Assembly: GCA_905215225.1 (NCBI GenBank)
Contig: CAJMPM010000015.1
Location: 1 to 12,944, forward strand
Length of the DNA stretch: 12,944 nucleotides
Direction: 5' to 3'
From: an uncultured bacterium
GTDB lineage: Bacteria > Actinomycetota > Coriobacteriia > Coriobacteriales > Coriobacteriaceae
Positions within the stretch are counted from its first letter, which is position 1; each line of letters opens with the position of its first letter. The translations under genes and the position numbers were made by a program. The notes beneath the pieces were generated by a model, which saw only the letters and a program-made list of their open reading frames with translations, was not told where the DNA came from and ran no database searches. Below, piece after piece: positions 1 to 6,766 of the stretch.

Positions 1-29
1 GACCCAGGAGGCGGCTCTTGGGTCAGGAG

Positions 30-275
30 GTGCGATTTAAACAGGCTTCGCGACCCGGATTGTGCCCGAGTGAATACTAGCCTGTGAAGCGGTGCGTGAA
101 GCAGGTCTTTAACAACTGCATGACTTCCGAGGCCGCAACATCTGCGATCCATATTGCCAAGGCTAATGGCGGGGTAAAGGCCTAATACCTGCGGCGGAAT
201 ACGGTGATAGTAAAAAGCGGATTGACCGCATAGCGTCAGGTCCATGACGTCCTCCTGGTCGAAATGTGCTTTTGG
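30..275 (+). mobile_element. Group II intron remnant (5' part of domain I)
   Basis: The segment begins GTGCGA at 30-35, matching the GUGYG 5' boundary of bacterial group II introns. The six bases just before it, CAGGAG (24-29), are perfectly complementary to CTCCTG at 252-257. That places a candidate EBS1 about 223 nt into the intron, a normal distance in domain I. CTTGG at 17-21 could likewise pair as IBS2 with CCAAG at 157-161. Local stems fit a folded RNA: 41-47 with 79-85 (7 bp) and GCGG/CCGC around 217-229. No domain V, domain VI or reverse transcriptase follows, and recognisable intron character fades near 265-296, so this would be a 3'-truncated, dead copy. The 5' exon (1-29) holds a short hairpin, GACCCA (1-6) with TGGGTC (19-24). 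Another structured RNA family is the main alternative; the right edge is approximate. Confidence 0.55.
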
Positions 276-296
276 ACCGTGCGATGCCAGCGTCAA

Positions 297-424
297 TTCG
301 GAAGTATGCGGCAAAATCTGAACCCTGTGAGCAGACCTGGCTTTTGAGGCTAGTTTATCAGGCATTTTGTTGCGAAAAAACGAGGTGTGCTCGGTGGTCT
401 CAGAATTTGCCGCATACTTCCGAA
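297..424. repeat. 24-bp inverted repeat with 80-nt spacer
   Basis: Positions 297-320 and 401-424 are reverse complements with a single mismatch (23 of 24). An additional 7-mer pair, GACCTGG (334-340) and CCAGGTC (427-433), lies inside the left arm but outside the right arm, so it crosses rather than nests. There is no T-run after the right arm, which argues against a simple terminator. It lies directly after the point where the intron-like sequence ends. It may be a small palindromic intergenic element or MITE-like insertion; no target-site duplication is apparent. The 64-codon open frame running through it (266-460) is explained by the repeat and is not called as a gene. Confidence 0.6.
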
Positions 425-602
425 AACCAGGTCGATCTGGCTCTTGCTAAAACGATTTAGCAGCGTCTGTTAAGGTGTGGGTTTGCCACCGGGCGAACAC
501 TTTTAGCGCTTGGGACTTTATTCATTGGGCCTCGAAGGGTGGATTTCGCGCTTTTGGTAAAGAAATGAGTGTGTGTTTTGCTGTGCGCCGGCATTGGCAC
601 AG
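425..602. other. Gene-free intergenic stretch
   Basis: No gene with a supportable start and ribosome-binding site is seen. The only local structure noted is a 7-bp hairpin, TGCTAAA (445-451) with TTTAGCA (456-462). It lacks a T-tract and is not called a terminator. Open frames crossing this stretch continue into the antisense strand of the pyruvate kinase gene and look like by-products of its composition. Confidence 0.5.
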
Positions 603-639
603 AAAAAGGGCCCGGAAGGCTTTGCCTTCCGGGCCCTTT
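603..639 (-). terminator. Intrinsic terminator of pyruvate kinase gene
   Basis: Positions 605-620 and 624-639 form a perfect 16-bp stem with a 3-nt loop. On the minus strand the stem runs into a T5 tract (complement of 603-607). It lies 28 nt beyond the pyruvate kinase stop codon and is in the right orientation for it. Because the stem begins with AAA on the plus strand, a plus-strand transcript would also form the hairpin, but only three T residues would be available there. Confidence 0.9.
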
Positions 640-667
640 GCAATGCAAGTGTGCTTGCAAGTACGAC

Positions 668-2128
668 TTAGCGCACCTGAGCGACGTAAGCGACGTTGGT
701 CGAGGAGACCTTGTCCTCGAGCTGGACGCTCATGCGGGGATCGCCGGCGGTGGCGACGGTCAGGTCGCCGGCCTCGACGTAGCCGAGCTCCTTAGCGGTC
801 TCGATCGCCTTGACGATCGTGCCGTTGACGGTGCCCTGGGTAATCTCGGCCTGGTGCGGGATAACGCCCCAGTACATGATCATCTGCTGGACGGCCCACT
901 CGTGGCGGGAGAACGCGCAGATCGGCATGTTGGGACGGAAGTGTGAGATCAGGCGAGCGGTACGACCGGTGGTCGTCGGCACGGTGATGCACTTGGCGCC
1001 AACGGTGGTAGCCATGTTCACAGCGGACATACCCACAACGTTGTTGACGACGCGGGTGCCGTGAGCATCGGCCGGAACCTCGAGCGGAGCGTGAGCCGGG
1101 AGGTACTTCTCGGTCTCGAGAGCAATGCTGGCCTGCATCTTGACGGCCTCGACCGGGTACTTACCGGCAGCGGACTCGCCGGACAGCATGACGGCATCGG
1201 TGCCGTCGTAAATGGCGTTAGCAACGTCGGCAACCTCGGCGCGCGTCGGGCGCGGGTTCTGCTGCATGGAGTCGAGCATCTGCGTAGCGGTGATAACGGG
1301 CTTGTAGGCCGCGTTGCACTTGGCGATGATCTCCTTCTGGATGTGGGGAACGAGCTCGGGCTTGATCTCGATGCCCAGGTCGCCACGGGCAACCATGATG
1401 CCGTCGGAAGCCTCGAGGATCTCGTCGAAGTTCTCGACGCCCAAGGCGCACTCGATCTTCGGGAAGATCGTGACGTGCTCGCCACCGTTCTCGCGGCAAA
1501 GCTTGCGGATGCCGCGGACGGACTCGCCGTCACGGATGAAGGAAGCGGCGATGTAGTCGATGTTCTCGGTCAGGCCAAAGAGGATGTCCTGACGATCGCG
1601 CTCGGTGATGGCGGGCAGCGAGATGTTGACGTTGGGCATGTTGACGCCCTTGCGCTCGCCGATCAGGCCGTCGTTCTTGACGACGCAGGTCATGTCCTGA
1701 CCGTCGACGGACTCGACCTCGAGGGCAACCAGGCCGTCGTCGATCAGGATAAGGGAGCCCTTCTCGACCTCGGAGGGCAGAGCCAGGTAGTCGAGGGAGA
1801 TGTGCTCAGCGGTGCCGTGGAAATCCTCGGACGTGGGCTGAGCGGTGACGACGATCTTATCGCCGGTCTTGACGGCAACCTTCTTGCCGTCGACCAGAAG
1901 GCCGGTGCGGACCTCGGGGCCCTTGGTGTCGAGCAGGATGCCGACGGGCAGACCGAGCTCCTTGGAAATACGACGGACGCGCTCGATGCGACCGTGGTGC
2001 TCGTCGTAGGATCCGTGCGAGAAGTTAAAACGGGCGACGTTCATGCCCGCCTTGATCATCTCGCGGATGGTCTCGTCGCTATCGCAGGCGGGACCCATGG
2101 TGCATACAATCTTAGTGCGCTTGTACAT
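668..2128 (-). CDS. pyk: Pyruvate kinase
   Basis: A 486-residue protein that transfers phosphate from phosphoenolpyruvate to ADP in the last step of glycolysis, in the cytosol. The (beta/alpha)8 core is clear. ARFNFSHG (residues 32-39) supplies metal and substrate ligands, and LLDTKGPEVRTG follows at 65-76. IFPKIECALGV (221-231) is the family signature with catalytic Lys224 and metal-binding Glu226. MVARGDLG (245-252) carries Asp250, and ITATQMLDSM (279-288) is the conserved substrate-site loop. The B domain lies at about 77-175 and the C-terminal allosteric domain from about 350. The length suits the simple bacterial form, without the extra C-terminal PEP-utilising domain of many Firmicutes enzymes. 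The ATG at 2126-2128 has GGAGG seven bases upstream. It is monocistronic, with its own -10 box and terminator. Confidence 0.97.
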   Translation of the reverse strand: MYKRTKIVCTMGPACDSDETIREMIKAGMNVARFNFSHGSYDEHHGRIERVRRISKELGLPVGILLDTKGPEVRTGLLVDGKKVAVKTGDKIVVTAQPTSEDFHGTAEHISLDYLALPSEVEKGSLILIDDGLVALEVESVDGQDMTCVVKNDGLIGERKGVNMPNVNISLPAITERDRQDILFGLTENIDYIAASFIRDGESVRGIRKLCRENGGEHVTIFPKIECALGVENFDEILEASDGIMVARGDLGIEIKPELVPHIQKEIIAKCNAAYKPVITATQMLDSMQQNPRPTRAEVADVANAIYDGTDAVMLSGESAAGKYPVEAVKMQASIALETEKYLPAHAPLEVPADAHGTRVVNNVVGMSAVNMATTVGAKCITVPTTTGRTARLISHFRPNMPICAFSRHEWAVQQMIMYWGVIPHQAEITQGTVNGTIVKAIETAKELGYVEAGDLTVATAGDPRMSVQLEDKVSSTNVAYVAQVR

Positions 2129-2144
2129 TCAGACCTCCATCTGA
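2129..2144 (-). promoter_or_regulatory. Hairpin presenting the pyk Shine-Dalgarno in its loop
   Basis: TCAGA (2129-2133) and TCTGA (2140-2144) are perfect complements flanking CCTCCA, the complement of the TGGAGG ribosome-binding site. In the mRNA the Shine-Dalgarno would sit in a 6-nt loop closed by a 5-bp stem that abuts the start codon. Such a fold would expose the site rather than hide it. The stem is short and could be chance. Confidence 0.35.
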
Positions 2145-2191
2145 CATCGTCTTGCGCTGATAGATAAACCATAAGAAATAAAACTGAGATG

Positions 2192-2197
2192 ATTATA
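2192..2197 (-). promoter_or_regulatory. Probable -10 box for pyk
   Basis: The minus strand reads TATAAT here, a perfect sigma-70-type -10 hexamer 64 bases upstream of the start codon. No good -35 lies at 17 nt; the best nearby TTGGGG is about 20 nt away. The leader would be roughly 55 to 60 nt. No operator is apparent. Confidence 0.55.
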
Positions 2198-2421
2198 ACG
2201 AAATGACGACCGAATACCCCCAAAAATCGACCGTATGCCGAATTAGAAGTTCATTTTTTGCGGAAAAACGGTATATGCAAAAACTTTACCAACCGTTCTG
2301 ACCGCTGCTATCTGGGCGATATTTCAGTTTGACGATGTGCCGAAGAAAAAACGTTTTATCAATATTGAGCATCACACGGTCTGCATCGTTGCACTCGAGC
2401 CGTGTTTCCAATTGGAATGTT
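2198..2421. other. AT-rich divergent intergenic region
   Basis: No gene is seen. The base composition is much richer in A/T than the flanking genes, as expected for regulatory DNA between divergent transcription units. TTTTTGC (2255-2261) and GCAAAAA (2277-2283) form a 7-bp inverted repeat that could be a regulator site or chance. TTGACG at 2329-2334 resembles a -35 element but has no matching -10 at 16-18 nt. Confidence 0.4.
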
Positions 2422-2451
2422 TTGGCTAGACGCGCTGCTTTGGGGTACCAT
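2422..2451 (+). promoter_or_regulatory. Candidate promoter for the cation ATPase gene
   Basis: TTGGCT (2422-2427) and TACCAT (2446-2451) each match four of six consensus bases and are 18 nt apart. Transcription would start near 2458, immediately before the first hairpin of the structured leader at 2461. That agreement is the main reason to prefer this promoter. Confidence 0.45.
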
Positions 2452-2460
2452 AGCTCCACT

Positions 2461-2562
2461 ATCAACTGCCGCTCAGCACGGCAGCCTTGATGAGCCCTTG
2501 CCCTTCTCCTGGGAATTATGATCGGGCATCAATCTGCTGAGTGGCCCGAATCCCAGGAGGGG
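2461..2562 (+). promoter_or_regulatory. Structured mRNA leader: two hairpins, kissing loops, sequestered RBS
   Basis: Hairpin A pairs CTGCCG (2466-2471) with CGGCAG (2479-2484), extended past a CC bulge by ATCAA (2461-2465) with TTGAT (2487-2491). Hairpin B pairs 2503-2514 with 2551-2562, twelve pairs including two G-U. It is continued by TCGGGC (2522-2527) with GCCCGA (2544-2549). The 3' arm of B contains the AGGAGGGG ribosome-binding site of the ATPase gene. The whole 7-nt loop of A, CTCAGCA (2472-2478), is complementary to TGCTGAG (2535-2541) in the loop of B, so a kissing interaction can form. A competing helix pairs 2487-2497 with 2524-2532. The arrangement suggests control of translation by a ligand, ion or temperature. 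I do not recognise it as a named riboswitch; the function is inferred. Confidence 0.6.
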
Positions 2563-2569
2563 ACTCTAT

Positions 2570-5251
2570 ATGCAAAAGGAATACCTGTCCGCCGCCGCGG
2601 AGGTGCTCAGCGACCAAGGTGTCGATGAGAACCTCGGCCTGAGCGACGACGAGGCGTCGTCGCGCCTCGCTAAGACAGGCCCTAACAAGCTCGAGGAAGC
2701 CGAGAAGACGCCGCTGTGGAAGCGCTTCTTTGAGCAGATGGCAGATCCCATGGTCATCATGCTGATCGCAGCCGCGGTTATCAGCGCGCTCACGGGCCTG
2801 GTCAAGGGCGAGCCCGACTTTGCCGATGTCGTCATTATCATGTTCGTCGTTATCGTCAACTCGGTGCTGGGCGTGGTCCAGGAAGCCAAGAGCGAAGAGG
2901 CCCTCGAGGCCCTGCAGGAGATGAGCGCGGCGCAGTCCAAGGTGCTGCGCGACGGCAAGCTCGTGCACCTGCCGAGCGCCGAGCTCGTGCCCGGCGATGT
3001 GATCATGCTCGAGGCGGGCGACTCCGTCCCGGCCGACTGCCGTGTGCTCGAGAGCGCCACGATGAAGATCGAAGAGGCCGCACTCACCGGCGAGTCCGTG
3101 CCCGTAGAGAAGCACGCCAACGTGATCGAGCTTGCCGCGGGCACCGACGACGTGCCGCTCGGCGACCGCAAGAACATGTGCTACATGGGCTCTACCGTGG
3201 TGTACGGCCGCGGCCGCGCCGTCGTGGTCGGTACCGGCATGGATACCGAGATGGGCAAGATCGCCGGCGCTCTGGCCGAGGCCAAGGAAGAGCTCACGCC
3301 GCTGCAGGTGAAGCTTGCCGAGCTCAGCCGCATCCTCACCATCATGGTGATTATCATCTGCGTCGTGATCTTTGGCGTTGATATCCTCCGCCACGGCGTG
3401 GGCAACGTCCTTACCGACCCGACTGCCTTGCTCGACACCTTTATGGTCGCCGTCTCGCTCGCCGTTGCTGCCATCCCCGAGGGCCTGGTCGCCGTCGTGA
3501 CCATCGTGCTGTCGCTCGGCGTGACCAAGATGGCCAAGCGCCAGGCGATTATCCGCAAGCTCTCTGCCGTCGAGACCCTCGGCTGCACACAGACCATCTG
3601 CTCCGACAAGACCGGCACCCTTACCCAAAACAAGATGACCGTCGTCAAGCACGAGCTCGCCGCGCCTAAGGAGAAGTTCCTGGCCGGTATGGCCCTGTGC
3701 TCCGATGCCCAGTGGGACGAGGAGCTGGGCGAGGCCGTGGGCGAGCCGACTGAGTGCGCGCTCGTCAACGATGCCGGCAAGGCTGGTCTTACTGGCCTGA
3801 CTGCCGAGCACCCGCGCGTGGGCGAGGCCCCGTTCGACTCGGGCCGCAAGATGATGTCCGTGGTCGTCGAGACCCTGGACGGCGAGTACGAGCAGTACAC
3901 CAAGGGCGCGCCCGACGTGGTGGTCGGCCTGTGCACCCACATCTACGAGGGAGATAAGGTCGTTCCCCTGACCGAGGAGCGTCGCGCCGAGCTCGTGGCC
4001 GCCAACAAGGCCATGGCCGACGAGGCCCTGCGCGTGCTGGCGCTGGCAAGCCGTACCTACACCGAGGTCCCGAGCGACTGCAGCCCCGCTGCGCTCGAGC
4101 ACGACCTGGTCTTCTGCGGCCTGTCCGGCATGATTGACCCTGTCCGCCCCGAGGTCGCCGACGCCATCCGCGAGGCCCACGATGCCGGTATTCGCACCGT
4201 CATGATTACGGGCGACCATATCGACACCGCCGTGGCCATTGCCAAGCAGCTGGGAATCGTCACCGATCGCAGCCATGCCATCACCGGTGCCGACCTCGAC
4301 CGCATGAGCGACGAGGAGCTCGACGCGCACATCGAGGACTACGGCGTGTACGCCCGCGTCCAGCCCGAGCACAAGACCCGCATCGTCGAGGCTTGGAAGT
4401 CGCGCGACCAGATCGTGGCCATGACGGGCGACGGCGTCAACGACGCACCGTCCATCAAGCGCGCCGACATCGGCGTTGGCATGGGCATCACCGGCACCGA
4501 CGTCACCAAGAACGTCGCCGACATGGTGCTCGCCGACGACAACTTCGCCACCATCATCGGTGCCTGCGAAGAGGGCCGTCGCATCTACGACAACATCCGC
4601 AAGGTCATCCAGTTCCTGCTTTCGGCCAACCTTGCCGAGGTGTTCTCGGTGTTTATCGCCACGCTCATCGGCTTTACCATCTTCCAGCCGGTGCAGCTGC
4701 TGTGGGTGAACCTGGTCACCGACTGCTTCCCCGCGCTCGCGCTGGGCATGGAGGATGCCGAGGGCGACATCATGAAGCGCAAGCCGCGCAACGCCAAGGA
4801 CGGTGTCTTTGCCGGTCACATGGGCCTGGACTGCGTGGTCCAGGGTCTGATCATCACCGTGCTGGTGCTGGCGAGCTTCTTTGTGGGCGTGTACTTTGAC
4901 ATGGGCTACATCCACATCGTCGATATGATCGCCGGCAATGCCGACGAGGAAGGCGTGATGATGGCGTTCATCACGCTCAACATGGTCGAGATTTTCCACT
5001 GCTTCAATATGCGCAGCCGTCGTGCGTCGCTGTTCACCATGAAGAAGCAGAACAAGTGGCTGTGGGCTTCTGCCGCGCTGGCACTGGTGCTGACGGTGAT
5101 CGTGACCGTACAGCCGACGCTTGCCGAGATGTTCTTTGGCCCCGTGACGCTTGAGCTCAAGGGCGTTCTTGCCGCGCTGGGCCTGGCCTTCCTGATCATC
5201 CCGCTGATGGAGATCTACAAGGCGATCATGCGCGCTGTGGAGAAAGAGTAG
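2570..5251 (+). CDS. P2-type cation-transporting ATPase, probably Ca2+
   Basis: An 893-residue membrane pump that couples ATP hydrolysis to cation export. It has the N-terminal cation-ATPase segment (about 1-75), actuator loop TGES (173-176), phosphorylation site DKTGTLT with Asp346, nucleotide-domain KGAP from Lys445, TGDH (547-550) and hinge GDGVND (620-625). Transmembrane pairs lie near 57-100 and 255-310, and a six-helix block follows about 675. Calcium-site residues of the SERCA/PacL group are present: IPEGL with Glu304 in M4, Asn687 and Glu690 in SANLAEV of M5, and Asn714, Thr717 and Asp718 in WVNLVTD of M6. The usual PEGLP has Val in place of the final Pro. The ATG is chosen by the strong AGGAGGGG nearby. 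It is monocistronic with a structured leader. The substrate is inferred from these residues, and other divalent ions are possible. Confidence 0.93.
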   Translation: MQKEYLSAAAEVLSDQGVDENLGLSDDEASSRLAKTGPNKLEEAEKTPLWKRFFEQMADPMVIMLIAAAVISALTGLVKGEPDFADVVIIMFVVIVNSVLGVVQEAKSEEALEALQEMSAAQSKVLRDGKLVHLPSAELVPGDVIMLEAGDSVPADCRVLESATMKIEEAALTGESVPVEKHANVIELAAGTDDVPLGDRKNMCYMGSTVVYGRGRAVVVGTGMDTEMGKIAGALAEAKEELTPLQVKLAELSRILTIMVIIICVVIFGVDILRHGVGNVLTDPTALLDTFMVAVSLAVAAIPEGLVAVVTIVLSLGVTKMAKRQAIIRKLSAVETLGCTQTICSDKTGTLTQNKMTVVKHELAAPKEKFLAGMALCSDAQWDEELGEAVGEPTECALVNDAGKAGLTGLTAEHPRVGEAPFDSGRKMMSVVVETLDGEYEQYTKGAPDVVVGLCTHIYEGDKVVPLTEERRAELVAANKAMADEALRVLALASRTYTEVPSDCSPAALEHDLVFCGLSGMIDPVRPEVADAIREAHDAGIRTVMITGDHIDTAVAIAKQLGIVTDRSHAITGADLDRMSDEELDAHIEDYGVYARVQPEHKTRIVEAWKSRDQIVAMTGDGVNDAPSIKRADIGVGMGITGTDVTKNVADMVLADDNFATIIGACEEGRRIYDNIRKVIQFLLSANLAEVFSVFIATLIGFTIFQPVQLLWVNLVTDCFPALALGMEDAEGDIMKRKPRNAKDGVFAGHMGLDCVVQGLIITVLVLASFFVGVYFDMGYIHIVDMIAGNADEEGVMMAFITLNMVEIFHCFNMRSRRASLFTMKKQNKWLWASAALALVLTVIVTVQPTLAEMFFGPVTLELKGVLAALGLAFLIIPLMEIYKAIMRAVEKE

Positions 5252-5262
5252 CGTACTCGTCC

Positions 5263-5350
5263 GGGCCCGCCCCACGCCCTTTCTCCCTCACTGGTCCTCG
5301 CGCTTCGCGCTGCGGGATCGTTCGGGAGAAAGGGCTTCCGGGGCGGGCCC
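5263..5350. repeat. GC-rich long inverted repeat after the ATPase gene
   Basis: Two nested perfect arms are visible: 5263-5273 with 5340-5350 (11 bp) and 5276-5287 with 5324-5335 (12 bp). The apex includes a GCG-CTT-CGC mini-hairpin near 5300. No T-run follows, so it is not a typical intrinsic terminator; a genuine one comes 60 nt later. It begins 12 nt after the ATPase stop. It may protect the transcript 3' end or be a repetitive palindromic element. Confidence 0.7.
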
Positions 5351-5409
5351 TGCGGTATCCTTGTTGGCTTTTCTCCCGTGCGGATGAAAAGGGCTGAGGG
5401 AAAGTTTGT

Positions 5410-5443
5410 GAGCTGGTCGGGCTTTGCCCGGCCAGCTCTTTTT
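5410..5443 (+). terminator. Intrinsic terminator after the ATPase gene
   Basis: A 13-bp stem, 5410-5422 with 5426-5438 (one G-U pair), a TTT loop and a T5 tract at 5439-5443. It separates the ATPase transcription unit from rsgA and would end transcripts that pass the upstream GC-rich repeat. Confidence 0.85.
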
Positions 5444-5453
5444 GATTTAAAAT
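5424..5453 (+). promoter_or_regulatory. Candidate rsgA promoter overlapping the terminator
   Basis: TTGCCC (5424-5429, four of six) and TAAAAT (5448-5453, five of six) are 18 nt apart. The -35 lies inside the 3' arm of the preceding terminator. The predicted leader is about 30 nt. The assignment rests only on hexamer similarity and position. Confidence 0.35.
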
Positions 5454-5491
5454 ACCTGCTCAGTTGTGATTTATGGTGCTGGGAGGCGCTT

Positions 5492-6676
5492 GTGGGCAAG
5501 GCGAAGGCTAAGGCGAAGAAAAAGACGACGGGGGCGCGGGCTAAGCGCGATCGTCGTCGGAAGCTCGCGACCGAAGCCCCCGCGTCTGCCGAGGAGCTGC
5601 TGGCAAACGTGCCGGGACTTGACGCGCTGCAGGATGTTCCGGCGTTCGATGACCTGCCGGTCGATGAAGCTCAGCAGGCGGCATTTGACGACTTTTGCGC
5701 ACATACCGAGGAGCCCGAGCAGATGCAGCTTGGCGCCGTGGTGCGCTTGGATCGCGGGTTTCCGCTGGTGGCGACTGCCGACGACACCTTCCGCGCCGAG
5801 CATGCCGTGGGGTTTGCCAAGTCGCGCGGCGAGGACGAGGTCCTGCTGCCTGCCGTGGGCGACCGTGTGGCGGTGCGCCGCGCTCCCGGGCACGATATGG
5901 GCGTGATTGAGTGCGTGCTGCCGCGCCGTACGAGCTTTGAGCGTTGGCGCGGCCGTGCCCGCGGAGAGCGTCAGGTGCTCTGCTCCAACGTGGATTGCGT
6001 GCTAATCGTGCAGGCGCTCGGTGCCGGTGAGGTGCTGCTCGACCGCGTGGCGCGCTCGCTGGTGTTGGCGCTCGACTGCGATGCCGAACCGGTGGTGGTG
6101 CTCACCAAAGCTGATCGCTGCGATGCCGAGGAGCTCGAGCGCGATCTGGACCGCGTGCGCCGCCTGGTGGGTCCGGACGTGCGCGTGATCGTGACGTCCT
6201 CTGCCGAGGGGCGCGGCCTGGACGAGGTTCGTTCCTGCGTGCCTGCCGTGAGCTGCGCCATGATTCTGGGCGAGTCGGGTGCCGGCAAGTCGACGCTGCT
6301 CAATGAGCTGCTGGGCCACGATACGTTGGAGACTGGCGGTGTGCGCGAACGCGACGACCAGGGCCGTCACACTACCGTCGCGCGCGTGATGGTGGCACTG
6401 CCGGGCGACGCCGGCGTGATCGCCGATGCCCCGGGCCTGCGCAGCTTACCGCTCGTGGGTCACGAGCGGGGTCTGGCGCGCGCCTTCCCCGAGATTGTCG
6501 AGGCATCGCGCGCGTGCCGGTTTGGCGATTGCACGCATACCCATGAGCCGGGTTGTGCCGTTCGCGAGGCCGAGGACGCCGGGCAGATCGACAGCCTGCG
6601 TTTGGAAACGTTCCAAAACCTGGCGTCATCCATGCGCGTGAGTGCTCAAATGCTCGATCCCGATGTCCATCTGTAA
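5492..6676 (+). CDS. rsgA: Ribosome small subunit-dependent GTPase RsgA
   Basis: A circularly permuted GTPase that checks late maturation of the 30S subunit in the cytosol. The motifs occur in the permuted order of the family: G4 TKAD (205-208), then P-loop GESGAGKST with Lys266, then G3 DAPG (312-315). The C-terminal zinc site is C-x4-C-x-H-x5-C at Cys342, Cys347, His349 and Cys355. An OB-fold domain starts near residue 79. The GTG at 5492 is preferred because GGGAGG lies five bases upstream. An in-frame ATG at 5378 would force translation through the terminator stem. The 394-residue protein is longer than usual owing to an N-terminal extension of about 78 residues, first Lys/Arg/Ala-rich and then acidic. 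The gene is monocistronic. Confidence 0.95.
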   Translation: MGKAKAKAKKKTTGARAKRDRRRKLATEAPASAEELLANVPGLDALQDVPAFDDLPVDEAQQAAFDDFCAHTEEPEQMQLGAVVRLDRGFPLVATADDTFRAEHAVGFAKSRGEDEVLLPAVGDRVAVRRAPGHDMGVIECVLPRRTSFERWRGRARGERQVLCSNVDCVLIVQALGAGEVLLDRVARSLVLALDCDAEPVVVLTKADRCDAEELERDLDRVRRLVGPDVRVIVTSSAEGRGLDEVRSCVPAVSCAMILGESGAGKSTLLNELLGHDTLETGGVRERDDQGRHTTVARVMVALPGDAGVIADAPGLRSLPLVGHERGLARAFPEIVEASRACRFGDCTHTHEPGCAVREAEDAGQIDSLRLETFQNLASSMRVSAQMLDPDVHL

Positions 6677-6693
6677 TTGATTTTTCCTATGAC

Positions 6694-6728
6694 AGCCGTC
6701 TCCCAACTGTTCAGGAGACGGCTTTTTT
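6694..6728 (+). terminator. Intrinsic terminator after rsgA
   Basis: A perfect 10-bp stem, AGCCGTCTCC (6694-6703) with GGAGACGGCT (6714-6723), a 10-nt loop and a T6 run (6723-6728). It lies 17 nt after the rsgA stop and isolates it from the pilus operon. Confidence 0.92.
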
Positions 6729-6766
6729 GCTGCGGAAAAGCCTCGAAACATGCAGTTTGCTGACGT

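Noticed and set aside
266..460. 64-codon open frame in the left intergenic region
   Set aside because: It runs through both arms of the inverted repeat, has no convincing Shine-Dalgarno and shows no protein-like pattern.
445..462. Small hairpin as a terminator
   Set aside because: Seven AT-rich base pairs with no T-run on either strand in the right place, and no gene for it to serve.
475..946. Overlapping plus-strand open frames across the pyk terminator
   Set aside because: They cross the terminator hairpin and continue as antisense of pyk; Arg-rich shadow sequence.
1061..2167. A 368-codon open frame on the plus strand, opposite pyruvate kinase
   Set aside because: Same antisense composition effect; the sequence is low-complexity Leu/Asp/Val/Gly and has no ribosome-binding site support.
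2461..2562. Assignment of the ATPase leader to the yybP-ykoY (Mn2+) or NiCo riboswitch classes
   Set aside because: Both classes can precede cation transporters, but I could not find the conserved GGGGAGUAG-type loop of yybP-ykoY or a four-way junction. A covariance-model scan would settle it.
2516..5275. A 919-codon open frame on the minus strand, opposite the ATPase gene
   Set aside because: Its protein is His/Asp/Gly/Leu-rich with no domain, as expected from the antisense of a GC-rich gene with strong third-position bias. The plus strand encodes every P-type ATPase motif.
5378..5491. Upstream ATG extension of rsgA
   Set aside because: It would be translated through the terminator stem and candidate promoter; GTG 5492 has a well-placed GGGAGG.
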